34,541 nt of DNA, from the NCBI GenBank assembly GCA_034086705.1, contig JAXDZV010000065.1, forward strand, positions 1-34,541, written 5' to 3'. This document shows positions 25,243 to 33,561 of the stretch, piece after piece (within the stretch, counting starts at the first letter, position 1; each line of letters opens with the position of its first letter). Made by a program: the position numbers and the translations under genes. Source of the stretch: UMGS1225 sp034086705. GTDB taxonomy: Bacteria > Bacillota > Clostridia > Oscillospirales > CAG-272. Under the pieces are notes generated by a model. The model was not told the origin of the DNA and ran no database searches. It was given only the letters and a program-made list of their open reading frames with translations.

Positions 25243-26227
25243 GGTTTTCTTCTCCTTCCCGTACGGTATTTACCTCCGGGTCATCCACAGCGTAATCAAC
25301 CAGCGGAGAACGACCGCCGGCCATCTCTCCCGCCTGATATGTACCGTAAAAAGTATCAATGTCTTTGATAAATTTGCGGTTGAGCAAATGCAACGGGATA
25401 TGTTGCGGGCATACTCTGGAGCATTCGCCGCAGTCTGTACAGCGACCGGCAACGTGAAAGGCGCGAATAATATGAAACAGCTTTTCTTCAAAAGAATCCG
25501 CAGCTGCTTTGTTCTCAACACCGGATGACGGATTATCAAAAACACACTTCTCGCAGGTACATGCAGGGCAAACATCTCTGCATGCATTGCAGCGAATACA
25601 GCGGGAAAGCTCGTTTTGCCAAAAGGCATACCGCTCATCCGACGTCATTTTTTCAAGACGCTCCACCATCTCGAAACGGCCGTTTGCACATGCCTCACCA
25701 TCTGTTCCAAGCAAACTATCATATACCACATGCTTTTTGGATTTGCAGTTTTGACACCGCTCTGCCAAATAGTCTTTATATTCCAATGTCAGCGTACCGT
25801 CATACAGTGTTTGGAGGACAATACCGGAATCCATAAGCCGGATCGAAGAGATACCTTGTGCGGCCTCTCGAATTTTCCCGGCATCCAGCATGCCTGCACA
25901 CGGAACCCCCACCACATAGACTCGATCACGATCCAGCGCGTGCTCTGTTAAAAGTTGATTAAAGCTGTAGGTGTCACACGGTTTTAGAAAAACCATAACT
26001 TTTCGGTCGTTTTTCCTCGTTTCGCGCACTAGATATTTGGAAAAATTTGCACCGCAAAAATCGTTCCATACGAATTTCTCCTTTAGCTCTTCTTCACTGT
26101 GAAACACAGCCGGCGTAACATCATATGCAAATATGCCGCGCTGCCAGCCGAGAACACGATCTACCGTACCGCTGCGAAGCCGTGCAGCGGCTTCTTGAAT
26201 CAGCGCTTCGCGCGTTATTTCTTGCAT
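25235..26227 (-). CDS. 4Fe-4S protein, Flox/FdhB-like
   Basis: A 330-residue iron-sulfur protein with an N-terminal FdhB/F420-hydrogenase-beta-like part (VFLKPCDTYSFNQLL near 80-93, VGVPCAGML near 107-114). A CQNCKSKK pair at 158-161 follows, then two ferredoxin motifs: C210/213/216/220, with extra Cys in CPACTCEKC, and C263/266/269/273-P. It sits between the MvhD-like and AsrA-like genes with overlaps on both sides, which implies tight stoichiometry in one complex. GGAGG lies 7 nt before the ATG. The same gene type belongs to flox clusters of sulfate reducers and clostridia. Confidence 0.8.
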   Translation of the reverse strand: MQEITREALIQEAAARLRSGTVDRVLGWQRGIFAYDVTPAVFHSEEELKEKFVWNDFCGANFSKYLVRETRKNDRKVMVFLKPCDTYSFNQLLTEHALDRDRVYVVGVPCAGMLDAGKIREAAQGISSIRLMDSGIVLQTLYDGTLTLEYKDYLAERCQNCKSKKHVVYDSLLGTDGEACANGRFEMVERLEKMTSDERYAFWQNELSRCIRCNACRDVCPACTCEKCVFDNPSSGVENKAAADSFEEKLFHIIRAFHVAGRCTDCGECSRVCPQHIPLHLLNRKFIKDIDTFYGTYQAGEMAGGRSPLVDYAVDDPEVNTVREGEENHV

Positions 26228-26649
26228 CGTAAATCCTCCAATCGCTTATTCTCGCCGAGCGCCGCAACACTTTGTGCGAAATCGGACATGGTCTGTGCAA
26301 ATTTTGCCCCTTCCGCCGCACTGACCCACTCCACACGGGTACGGGCACGCTCAATTCCGAGATAATCCAACATAGAGAACAAAAGAGACATACGGCGTCG
26401 CGTATAATAATTTCCAGTCGTATAGTGGCAATCGCCGGGATGGCATCCGCATAGAATTACACCATCTGCGCCACGCTGAAATGCACGCAAAATGAACATG
26501 GGGTTAACCCGACAAGAACACGGAACGCGGATAATTTTGACATTGGCCGGGTAGCTTAGCCTGTTATTTCCTGCCAAATCTGCACCGGCATAAGAGCACC
26601 AGTTGCAGCAAAAGGCTACAATCAGTGGCTTATATTCCTCTATTTGCAT
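26215..26649 (-). CDS. MvhD/FloxD-like electron-transfer subunit
   Basis: A 144-residue MvhD-family (hydrogenase iron-sulfur delta) protein that carries a [2Fe-2S] cluster and delivers electrons to HdrA. Seen: AFCCNWCSYAGAD (Cys14/15/18), RVPCSCRVNP (44/46) and LCGCHPGDCHY (67/69/74). In methanogens it links hydrogenase to HdrABC; in Flox systems it links NADH oxidation to HdrA, which fits here because no hydrogenase gene is present. It overlaps the hdrA stop by 10 bases and the next start by 13, so translation is probably coupled. Confidence 0.92.
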   Translation of the reverse strand: MQIEEYKPLIVAFCCNWCSYAGADLAGNNRLSYPANVKIIRVPCSCRVNPMFILRAFQRGADGVILCGCHPGDCHYTTGNYYTRRRMSLLFSMLDYLGIERARTRVEWVSAAEGAKFAQTMSDFAQSVAALGENKRLEDLRCKK

Positions 26650-28634
26650 ATCGCGTCAACCTCCGCCATAATTTGTTGGTTCATAAATCCGCGTAAATCC
26701 ATCGCACCAGACATACACGCCACCGTGCATGCACCGCAGCCCTGGCATAATGCCGCATTTACCTGTGCAACACGCCGCTGCTTTGTGGTGCGGTCAGGCA
26801 TACAAAATTCTTTGACCACATAACTGATCGCGCCATAGGGACAAACTTTTTCACAGTTAGAGCAACCATTGCACATCATTTCATCGGAATGTGCAACACA
26901 TGGGTTTGCGGTCAGTTTCTCTTTACACAAAAGCCCGATAACTTTTGCTGCAGCAGCACCTGCCTGCGAGACCGTTTCAGGAATATCCTTTGGTCCTTGA
27001 CAGGTTCCACTGAGATATATACCGGCTGTTGGACTTTCGACCGGGCGAAGCTTGGGATGTGCTTCCGTAAAGAAATCATTGGTATCCATGCTAGCAGTCA
27101 ACATCGTCGCAAGACGGCGTGCGGACGAATCAGGCTCAATTGCAGCAGCAAGCACAACCAAATCGGCATCAATGGTCAACTGCTTTCCAAACAACAAATC
27201 AGACCCCTGTACACGCAGTTTTTTCCCTTCCGGTGTAACTTTGCCAACCATACCTTTAACATAATGTACGCCGAATTCTTCCACAGCACGCCGATAAAAT
27301 TCATCAAAATTCTTACCGGGGGTACGCACATCGATGTAAAATACATACACTTGCGTATCCGGATATTTATCTCGTATTAACATGGCATGCTTAGCGGTAT
27401 ACATGCAGCAAATTTTTGAACAATATTCCTTGCCTTTTCCTGCGCAAGACGAACAGCGAGACCCCACACACTGTACAAACACAATCGTATGTGGGTGTTC
27501 ACGGTCTGATGGGCGCAATAATGTTCCTCCGGTCGGTCCAGCGGCATTCATCAAACGCTCCAGCTCTAAAGAAGTGATGACATCTTTGGAAAGAGAATAC
27601 CCAAATTCATCAAACGCAGCCATGGAAATCGGATTGAATCCAGTCGCAACAACGATCGCGCCGTATCGCTCCGTGAGATAGGTATCTTTTGCTTGATAAT
27701 CGATCGCACCTGCCGTGCAAACTTTGGAGCACACACCACATTTTCCCGTTTTCAGCATCATACAGTGCTGTGCGTCTATGGTCGCAACTTTCGGCACCGC
27801 TTGTGCAAAGGGAATATAAATCGCACGGCGATCATCCATTCCAAGATTAAACTCATTCGGTATCTTTTTCTGCGGACATTTCTCTGTGCAAAGTCCACAG
27901 CCGGTACAGATATCCTCCTTTACGTAGCGTGCTTTGCGCTTGATTGTGACATCAAAATTACCAACAAATCCTTTGACATCCGTTACCTCCGAATAGGAAA
28001 AAATGCGGATTTTATCGTGCTGCGCAACATCCACCATTTTGGGAGTCAGTATGCAGGCAGCACAATCCAATGTTGGAAAAGTTTTATCCAACTGAGCCAT
28101 TTTCCCACCAATAGTAGGTTTTGTTTCCACAATGTCCACCGGGAAACCGGCATCTGCAATATCCAACGCCGTTTGAATGCCGGCAATGCCGCCGCCTATA
28201 ACAAGCGCACGCTTGGTCATGGGTGTTTCCCCTGGGATCAACGGTGCGTTCAGCAACACTTTGGCAACAGCAGCCTTAGCAAGAATAATCGCTTTCTCCG
28301 TACCAGTCTGCATATCCTTATGTACCCACGAGCATTGCTCACGAATATTGGCAATCTCCACCATATAAGGATTCAATCCTGCAGCAGCAGCCGTTTTCCG
28401 AAAGGTAGCTTCATGCATTCGCGGAGAACACGAGCAAATCACAAGCCCTGTTAACTGATGTTCGTGTACCGCCTCAACGATCATGCTTTGCCCTGCTTGG
28501 GAACACATATACGGATATTCCGTAGAAAAGACGACACCCGCTTCTTGTTGCAACGCTGCAGCAACCGCTTTTACATCAACTGTTCCTGCAATATTTGTGC
28601 CGCAATGACAAACAAATACCCCAATTCTTTGCAT
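26640..28634 (-). CDS. hdrA: heterodisulfide reductase subunit A (electron-bifurcating flavoprotein)
   Basis: A 664-residue HdrA, full length. The N-terminal Cys-rich domain has CHCG (9-12), YMCSQAG (43-48) and CSCSPRMHE (67-75). The FAD domain has GGGIAG (147-152), GGKMAQLDKTFPTLDCAACILTPKM (176-200) and GCNP-like ATGF. An inserted ferredoxin has C243/246/249/253 and a partner site C291/299/302/306. The C-terminal ferredoxin has MCNGCSNCEKVCPYG and LCQGCGACTVACMSG. HdrA FAD is where flavin-based electron bifurcation occurs in HdrABC complexes, sending one electron to ferredoxin and one to HdrBC. AAGGAGGG lies 9 nt before the ATG; the gene starts 15 bases after hdrC. Confidence 0.95.
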   Translation of the reverse strand: MQRIGVFVCHCGTNIAGTVDVKAVAAALQQEAGVVFSTEYPYMCSQAGQSMIVEAVHEHQLTGLVICSCSPRMHEATFRKTAAAAGLNPYMVEIANIREQCSWVHKDMQTGTEKAIILAKAAVAKVLLNAPLIPGETPMTKRALVIGGGIAGIQTALDIADAGFPVDIVETKPTIGGKMAQLDKTFPTLDCAACILTPKMVDVAQHDKIRIFSYSEVTDVKGFVGNFDVTIKRKARYVKEDICTGCGLCTEKCPQKKIPNEFNLGMDDRRAIYIPFAQAVPKVATIDAQHCMMLKTGKCGVCSKVCTAGAIDYQAKDTYLTERYGAIVVATGFNPISMAAFDEFGYSLSKDVITSLELERLMNAAGPTGGTLLRPSDREHPHTIVFVQCVGSRCSSCAGKGKEYCSKICCMYTAKHAMLIRDKYPDTQVYVFYIDVRTPGKNFDEFYRRAVEEFGVHYVKGMVGKVTPEGKKLRVQGSDLLFGKQLTIDADLVVLAAAIEPDSSARRLATMLTASMDTNDFFTEAHPKLRPVESPTAGIYLSGTCQGPKDIPETVSQAGAAAAKVIGLLCKEKLTANPCVAHSDEMMCNGCSNCEKVCPYGAISYVVKEFCMPDRTTKQRRVAQVNAALCQGCGACTVACMSGAMDLRGFMNQQIMAEVDAICK

Positions 28635-28649
28635 GCAGTTTGTCCCTCC

Positions 28650-29042
28650 TTACTTTGCATACTTCCGCAATGCGCTAACGATTGCCTGCTGCGGCATTTG
28701 TTCGTCTAAAAGCGCGGGAATGCCGTCTGAGCGCATATGATTTGCGCCCTTTTCGCGAATCGCACACAAGCGAACAGCTTCCACAAGTTTTGCAGGCTCT
28801 ACGCCACGTGGACATCTGTCAACACACGCAAAGCAAGACAAACACTGATATACAGAACTGGATTGTAATAGTGGCGTAAGATCACCGCTTTCCACCATGT
28901 ATACAAATTCATGTGGATGATACTCCATAAAGTCATACGAAGGACAAGTTGCGGTACACTTACCGCAACGCATACACTTCAAGGGGTTCACGCCACTCAT
29001 ACGAAGGACCTGCTCACGCATATGTTCAGTTTTGGTTTGCAT
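28650..29042 (-). CDS. hdrC: heterodisulfide reductase subunit C
   Basis: A 130-residue iron-sulfur protein linking HdrA to HdrB. It has two ferredoxin motifs: C23/26/29/33-P (CMRCGKCTATCP) and C67/70/73/77-P (CLSCFACVDRCP). The start at 29042 is chosen because GGAGG lies 6 nt upstream; the frame back to 29075 runs into hdrB. It overlaps hdrB by 17 bases. Confidence 0.93.
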   Translation of the reverse strand: MQTKTEHMREQVLRMSGVNPLKCMRCGKCTATCPSYDFMEYHPHEFVYMVESGDLTPLLQSSSVYQCLSCFACVDRCPRGVEPAKLVEAVRLCAIREKGANHMRSDGIPALLDEQMPQQAIVSALRKYAK

Positions 29043-29841
29043 TGATTTCCTCCTTAACGCCAAGAGCTTGTGCAAGTACCTCCGTAAAATATACGACAGG
29101 AAGAGAACTTTGGCATTTTTCCAAATTATATTTACATAGCGGACACGCCGTCATAATACACGTAGCACCATTTGCACGCGCATTGTCAGATATTGTCTGG
29201 GCACGAGCATGCGCTGCCGAAGCATTTTCAAGCGTTATATAACCACCGCAGCACTCGTTTCGGCTTGCCCAGGAGACAGGCTCTGCTCCAACTGCACGCA
29301 AAAGATCCTCCATAATTTGCGGATTTTCCGGATCATCCATGCGCATTACCGCACCGGGCCGCAACAAAAGACATCCGTAATATGCTGCTATTTTTTGTCC
29401 TTTGCACGTATGTACCACCGCCCGCTTAACCTTATCAAAACCGATAACATCCCGCAAAAGTTCCAAATAATGATATACCGTTGTCTGCCCGTTATAAGGT
29501 GCAAATGCCGTTTGCTGTGCCATATATCGATTAACTGTATCTCGAAACACAGCATCGGTCTGCATTGCATAGTTTGTCTGCTTGAGCACATTGTGGCAGG
29601 CAGAGCAAACGGTGACGAGCGGCTGCTGTGCATCAGCAGCCGCAGACAAAGCCCTCACACTGGACAACTTGGTTGCGATCTCATCATTTGCCGTTACATA
29701 AACACCGCCGCAGCATTGCCAATCAGGAATCTCGCAAAGACGAACTCCAAGCTTTTGTGCACAAGCGCGCGCATACTGGTCCAAATGTTTTGCCTTTGTT
29801 CGAAGCGTACAGCCCGGAAAGTAACTAACATCCATTTTCAT
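29026..29841 (-). CDS. hdrB: heterodisulfide reductase subunit B
   Basis: A 271-residue catalytic subunit with two intact CCG domains: C11, C43-C44, C79-x2-C82, and C157, C197-C198, C233-x2-C236. These hold the two non-cubane [4Fe-4S] clusters that cleave CoM-S-S-CoB in methanogens. This bacterium is not expected to make those thiols and no dsrC lies in the window, so the natural disulfide or acceptor is unknown. The next electron user in the operon is the fumarate-reductase-like pair. The gene lies 34 bases after fumC and overlaps hdrC. Confidence 0.94.
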   Translation of the reverse strand: MKMDVSYFPGCTLRTKAKHLDQYARACAQKLGVRLCEIPDWQCCGGVYVTANDEIATKLSSVRALSAAADAQQPLVTVCSACHNVLKQTNYAMQTDAVFRDTVNRYMAQQTAFAPYNGQTTVYHYLELLRDVIGFDKVKRAVVHTCKGQKIAAYYGCLLLRPGAVMRMDDPENPQIMEDLLRAVGAEPVSWASRNECCGGYITLENASAAHARAQTISDNARANGATCIMTACPLCKYNLEKCQSSLPVVYFTEVLAQALGVKEEINANQN

Positions 29842-29875
29842 ACCACCTTTCGGTTTAGAAAGCCAATAAAAACAT

Positions 29876-31255
29876 TCAAATCATTTGCTCGGGATGAAAA
29901 ACAGCATCAAACTTTTCTGCTGTCAACAACCCCAGAGATACACAAGCTTCTTTCAATGAAATGTTTTCTGCAAAGGCCTTTTTTGCGGTTTTCGCTGCAT
30001 TCTCATATCCGATGTATGGATTAAGCGCCGTTACAAGCATCAGAGAATTGTATAGGTTCTGATGCATCTTATCGCGGTTTGCAGTAATGCCAACCGCACA
30101 GTGTATATCAAAGGAAACAATTGCCTCTGCAAGCAAACGAGCAGATTGCAAAAAGTTATACGCAGTAACCGGCATAAAAACGTTCAGTTCGAAATTTCCC
30201 TGAGAGGCCGCCATACCAACAGCAACATCATTTCCCATAATCTGCACAGCAACCATGGTGACAGCTTCACATTGTGTGGGATTCACCTTGCCCGGCATAA
30301 TAGAAGAACCCGGCTCATTTTCCGGAATATGAATCTCCCCTAAACCGACACGCGGCCCGCTTGCGAGCCAACGCACATCGTTTGCTATCTTCATCATATC
30401 ACACGCAGTTGCTTTGATTGCACCGTGTGCAAAAACGATCTCATCCTTGGATGTTAAGGCATGAAATTTATTGCTTGCAGTCACAAACGGCTTATGGGTC
30501 AATACTGCCACCTTTTGCGCAACAAGCTCTGCAAACCCCTGTGGTGCATTGAGCCCAGTGCCAACTGCCGTACCTCCGAGCGCCAATTCATACAATGGCG
30601 TAACGGAAGCACGCAATAAAGCAACGTCTTTTTCCAAGCTGGAACGCCAACCGGAAATTTCCTGGCTGAAAGCAATCGGCGTAGCATCCTGCAGGTGGGT
30701 ACGCCCGGATTTTACGACACCGGCATTCTCCTGCTCAAGCCTGCACAATGTCTCGATGAGCTGCAGAACAGCGGGAATCAGCTTCTCTTCTACCGCAAGC
30801 ACCGCTGAAATGTGCATAGCCGTTGGGAATGTGTCGTTGGAAGATTGGCTCATGTTAATATCATCATTCGGATGACACAACTTTTTTCCTGCAAGTTGAT
30901 TGGCACGATTGGCAATCACTTCGTTTGCATTCATATTAGACTGTGTGCCGGATCCCGTTTGCCATACCACAAGCGGGAAATTTTCTTGCAGCGCACCGCT
31001 GATCACCTCATCGCAGGCAGCACATACCACGCGTAGCTTTTCTGCTGTCATCTTTTCCGGGCAAAGTTCTGCATTTGCAAGTGCCGCTGCCTTTTTCAAA
31101 ATGCCGAATGCGTGTGTAATTTCGCGCGGCATCGTTTCTATGCCAATACCGATTTTAAAATTCTCATGACTTCTCTGCGTTTGTGCAGCCCATAGACGAT
31201 CTGCCGGAACCCGAACCTCACCCATGGAATCATGCTCGATACGATATGTTTGCAT
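29876..31255 (-). CDS. fumC: fumarate hydratase, class II
   Basis: Iron-independent fumarase interconverting malate and fumarate; 459 residues, standard length. Seen: TGSGTQSNMNANEVIANRA, the catalytic-region segment SSNDTFPTAMH, SGRTHLQDATPI and the signature GSSIMPGKVNPTQCEA. Aspartase and class II fumarase are close relatives; GRTHLQDATPI and the surrounding malate/fumarate genes favour fumarase. It lies 15 bases after the malate-dehydrogenase-like gene and 34 before hdrB, so it shares the promoter at 32323-32351. Expected direction in fermentation: malate to fumarate. Confidence 0.95.
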   Translation of the reverse strand: MQTYRIEHDSMGEVRVPADRLWAAQTQRSHENFKIGIGIETMPREITHAFGILKKAAALANAELCPEKMTAEKLRVVCAACDEVISGALQENFPLVVWQTGSGTQSNMNANEVIANRANQLAGKKLCHPNDDINMSQSSNDTFPTAMHISAVLAVEEKLIPAVLQLIETLCRLEQENAGVVKSGRTHLQDATPIAFSQEISGWRSSLEKDVALLRASVTPLYELALGGTAVGTGLNAPQGFAELVAQKVAVLTHKPFVTASNKFHALTSKDEIVFAHGAIKATACDMMKIANDVRWLASGPRVGLGEIHIPENEPGSSIMPGKVNPTQCEAVTMVAVQIMGNDVAVGMAASQGNFELNVFMPVTAYNFLQSARLLAEAIVSFDIHCAVGITANRDKMHQNLYNSLMLVTALNPYIGYENAAKTAKKAFAENISLKEACVSLGLLTAEKFDAVFHPEQMI

Positions 31256-31270
31256 TGCTTTGCATCCCCC

Positions 31271-32215
31271 TTACAGATTCAATTGACAAATCACTTCTTT
31301 CAAAGTGCGAGCGCTGTTGCGAAGTTTTTCCGTTTCCCCATCTGTTAAAGGCACATGCACTTTGACACGCACCCCGTCATGTCCCACTAAATTCAGCGTG
31401 CTCAGGCAGACATCGTCAATGCCGTACTCCCCATGCATCATCGTCGAAACAGTCATGGTTGTGTCAATGCCGCTAAGCAGGCATTTACAAATATGGCAAA
31501 CAGACACAGAAACTGCATAATATGTGGCTCCTTTGCGTGCAATGACTCGACTACCCGATTTTTTCACATACTGCTCCACTTCAGCAAAATTCAGTGTGGG
31601 TGCCACCAAATCGGACGTTTTAATAAGGTGATCACATTCTCCAATCGGAATATTGGAGATATTGGCAACAGACCATGGTACAAACGAGGAATCGCCATGT
31701 TCTCCAAAGACATACGCATGCACATTGCTTTGACTGATATTGTAATACTCCGACAACCGTGCTCGTAATCTGGCAGTATCCAAAATCGTGCCGGATCCTA
31801 TGATGCGGTTCTCCGGGATGTTGGAACACTTATGAAATACATACGTCAAGATATCAACCGGGTTACTCACAATAATATAAGTTGCCTGCGGTGCATACCT
31901 TGTAATTTCCGGTATAATCATTTTTGTAATATTGACATTGGTTTGTGCCAATTCCAAGCGCGTCTGCCCAGGCTTGCGTGCAATACCAGAGGTGATAATT
32001 ACAATATCGGAATCAACCGCATCGCAATAATCGCCTGCATAAATCGAGCAAGGCGCGCAAAAGGGTGTTCCCTGCCGTATGTCGAGTGCCTCGCCCAGCG
32101 CCTTCTCGTTATTGATGTCAATCATAACAATCTCGGATGCAATCCCCATCACAGTAAGTGTATACGCGATGGTGGAACCAACGCTTCCTGTTCCAATAAT
32201 CGATATCTTATTCAT
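31271..32215 (-). CDS. mdh: NAD-dependent LDH-fold dehydrogenase, probably malate dehydrogenase
   Basis: A 314-residue LDH/MDH-superfamily enzyme. The NAD-binding opening is ISIIGTGSVGSTIAY. Catalytic residues are seen as Asp146/Arg149 (LDTARL), His173 (GEHGDSSF) and Arg86. At the residue that decides substrate, true LDHs have Gln in an NQKPGETR loop; here it is Arg80 (IARKPGQTR), as in malate dehydrogenases. Overall sequence is LDH-like, so an automatic L-lactate label is likely. First gene before fumC in an operon ending in fumarate reductase, so oxaloacetate + NADH to malate is favoured. The ATG at 32215 is preferred; the frame back to 32275 lacks a ribosome site. Confidence 0.75.
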   Translation of the reverse strand: MNKISIIGTGSVGSTIAYTLTVMGIASEIVMIDINNEKALGEALDIRQGTPFCAPCSIYAGDYCDAVDSDIVIITSGIARKPGQTRLELAQTNVNITKMIIPEITRYAPQATYIIVSNPVDILTYVFHKCSNIPENRIIGSGTILDTARLRARLSEYYNISQSNVHAYVFGEHGDSSFVPWSVANISNIPIGECDHLIKTSDLVAPTLNFAEVEQYVKKSGSRVIARKGATYYAVSVSVCHICKCLLSGIDTTMTVSTMMHGEYGIDDVCLSTLNLVGHDGVRVKVHVPLTDGETEKLRNSARTLKEVICQLNL

Positions 32216-32322
32216 ATGTGCTTCATACCTTTCCCGGCATGGCCTGTGCCTCTGCCGCTGTTGAATGACTTTCAAAATAGCGTCCTGACGGCATATGTCT
32301 TTTTATGTCTTTCTTTGTGAAT

Positions 32323-32351
32323 ATTATAACACAGTCTGATCGCTTTTGCAA
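32323..32351 (-). promoter_or_regulatory. promoter of the mdh-fumC-hdr-flox-frd operon
   Basis: A TTGCAA -35 (32351-32346), a 17-nt spacer and a perfect TATAAT -10 (32328-32323), about 110 bases upstream of the mdh start. It is the only convincing promoter seen for the whole 12-kb series; all genes below it are separated by 35 bases or less, or overlap. Confidence 0.88.
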
Positions 32352-32378
32352 TGCAATTTGCTATATCGGTATTGCATT
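32350..32378. promoter_or_regulatory. candidate operator: 8-bp inverted repeat at the -35
   Basis: AATGCAAT (32350-32357) and its exact complement ATTGCATT (32371-32378) are separated by 13 bases. The half-sites are centred 21 bp apart, two helical turns, and abut the -35 element. The placement suits a dimeric activator or repressor. The protein is unknown. Confidence 0.45.
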
Positions 32379-32487
32379 TATCGATATACCCCTATGCGAT
32401 TGTCTCAACACTGTTTATAAAAGTCTGCCAACTTTTCAATATTGCGTTGCTTTGCTCAGTAAACTCCGCCTATACTATTCCGTCTTG

Positions 32488-32528
32488 AAAAAAGCAGCAG
32501 CCGGCATCTTCACGACACCAGCTGCTGC
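32488..32528 (-). terminator. terminator upstream of the redox operon
   Basis: An 8-bp GC-rich stem (GCAGCAGC/GCTGCTGC, 32528-32521 with 32501-32494, 19-nt loop) is followed by six T on the minus strand (32493-32488). It insulates the redox operon from the SipW locus. Confidence 0.75.
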
Positions 32529-32529
32529 C

Positions 32530-32904
32530 TTGAAAAGCTATATCTACACATATAAATAACCTTTGATCCCCCACAGTGCATATGAACGCTTACAGCGCTT
32601 ACACCATGCCATGCTTGTAAAGTAATATTTTCTTACAGCTTTTTTGTCAATTGGCCCTCCTTCCATCCAGAAGGAGGGCCGATGATCATGCAAAACCATC
32701 TGTGTAATATTGCAATGCAGTAAAGCATCGCAATCCCCTCACCCAAACGTGCGCTTCGTACTTTTTGTATTGCATAAATCCTTTTTCTGGTAAGGGAGCG
32801 AGCTGATTTTTGTATTTTGTTCAAAATGGCGCTACGTAACGCTGTTTTACCGTCTTCGATATCAGGAGTGCAAACCAAACGCTTAACAAACTGAAAAATA
32901 CAAT
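32530..32904. other. intergenic stretch with a strong hairpin, no credible gene
   Basis: Between the sipW remnant and the terminator before the redox operon. It contains an 11-bp perfect hairpin (32653-32663 with 32670-32680) that lacks a U-run on either strand. An open minus-strand frame (32633-32908) runs straight through this hairpin, starts inside the sipW stop and resembles nothing known, so I do not call it. Confidence 0.5.
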
Positions 32905-33561
32905 TCATTCATTGTACCCATCATCCTCTGATGTTCTTTTCCCGTCTTCGGTCTGCTGTATCTCTTTCTCCGCAAGCTGCGCTTTGAGTGCCTGTAATTC
33001 GGCCAACATTCTTTGGCTTTCAGCACGCTCCGCCTCTATCTTAGCACGTTCCTGCTGCATTTCTGCAAACTGCTCTTGCTTATAGCGACGGAAGAGCTTG
33101 ATGCAATTGATTCCCTGCAACAGTATCAGTAAAAGAATAGGAATTAAAATGCACACAATGTAGCCTGGCGTCGTTTTCAAAAAAAGGAAAAACTTTCCCA
33201 CAACCGGGATATGTGTCTGATACTTTCCAACGATATACGGGTATGTAACAACTGTTTCATCGTCCGTATCTGTTGTCGTTCCGTATGTGATAAAGCCCAA
33301 TTCACCGCCGGCGCTTGTAGTACGCCGCCGAATTTTATGTGTCACAGTTTTCCCGTAATTTGAAGTGTTCTGCGAAATTTATGAAATGATATCACCTTCT
33401 TGTAAAGTATCAGGATCCACTTCTTTGACAAGCACAAGGTCTCCCGCAGAAAAATCCGTTTTTGCCATAGAATTCGACAAAACAATAAATGCCTTATAAC
33501 CAAATAAACTGCGATCGCTCCGGTCAAAAGTTGACGCAGAGACGATTGTAAACACCGTCAT
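32905..33561 (-). pseudogene. sipW: SipW-type signal peptidase I, interrupted by an in-frame stop
   Basis: The two halves lie in one reading frame, separated by a TAA at 33381-33379. The first half (33561 down) has LFGYKAFIVLSNSM with the catalytic Ser and AGDLVLVKEVDPDTLQEGDIIS. After the stop come ISQNTSNYGKTVTHKI with the catalytic His, GELGFITYGTTTD, VVGKFFLFLKTTPGYIVC, a C-terminal membrane helix and a charged coiled coil (KAQLAEKE). Ser and His are therefore on different sides of the stop. The N-terminal membrane helix typical of SipW is also missing. The second half could start at a GTG (33345) but would lack the nucleophile. Normally such enzymes process camelysin/TasA-like proteins, encoded just upstream. 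Confidence 0.85.

Noticed and set aside
27693..28454. 253-residue plus-strand open frame opposite hdrA
   Set aside because: It is antisense to a well-supported hdrA, has no ribosome site or family-like motifs, and is a shadow of codon bias.
31271..32215. L-lactate dehydrogenase as the primary call
   Set aside because: Overall similarity is LDH-like, but the specificity residue is Arg (malate type) and the operon context is malate/fumarate. Kept as an alternative only.
32315..32335. Rex operator over the redox-operon -10 (TTGTGA...ACACA)
   Set aside because: The half-sites are two bases too far apart for a Rex box (TTGTGA-N6-TCACAA) and the right half is imperfect.
32653..32680. Strong 11-bp hairpin as a terminator
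   Set aside because: The stem is perfect but neither strand has a U-run after it; left as an unassigned hairpin.
32633..32908. 91-residue basic open frame after sipW
   Set aside because: It runs through a perfect hairpin, starts inside the sipW stop, has no ribosome site of its own and resembles no known family.
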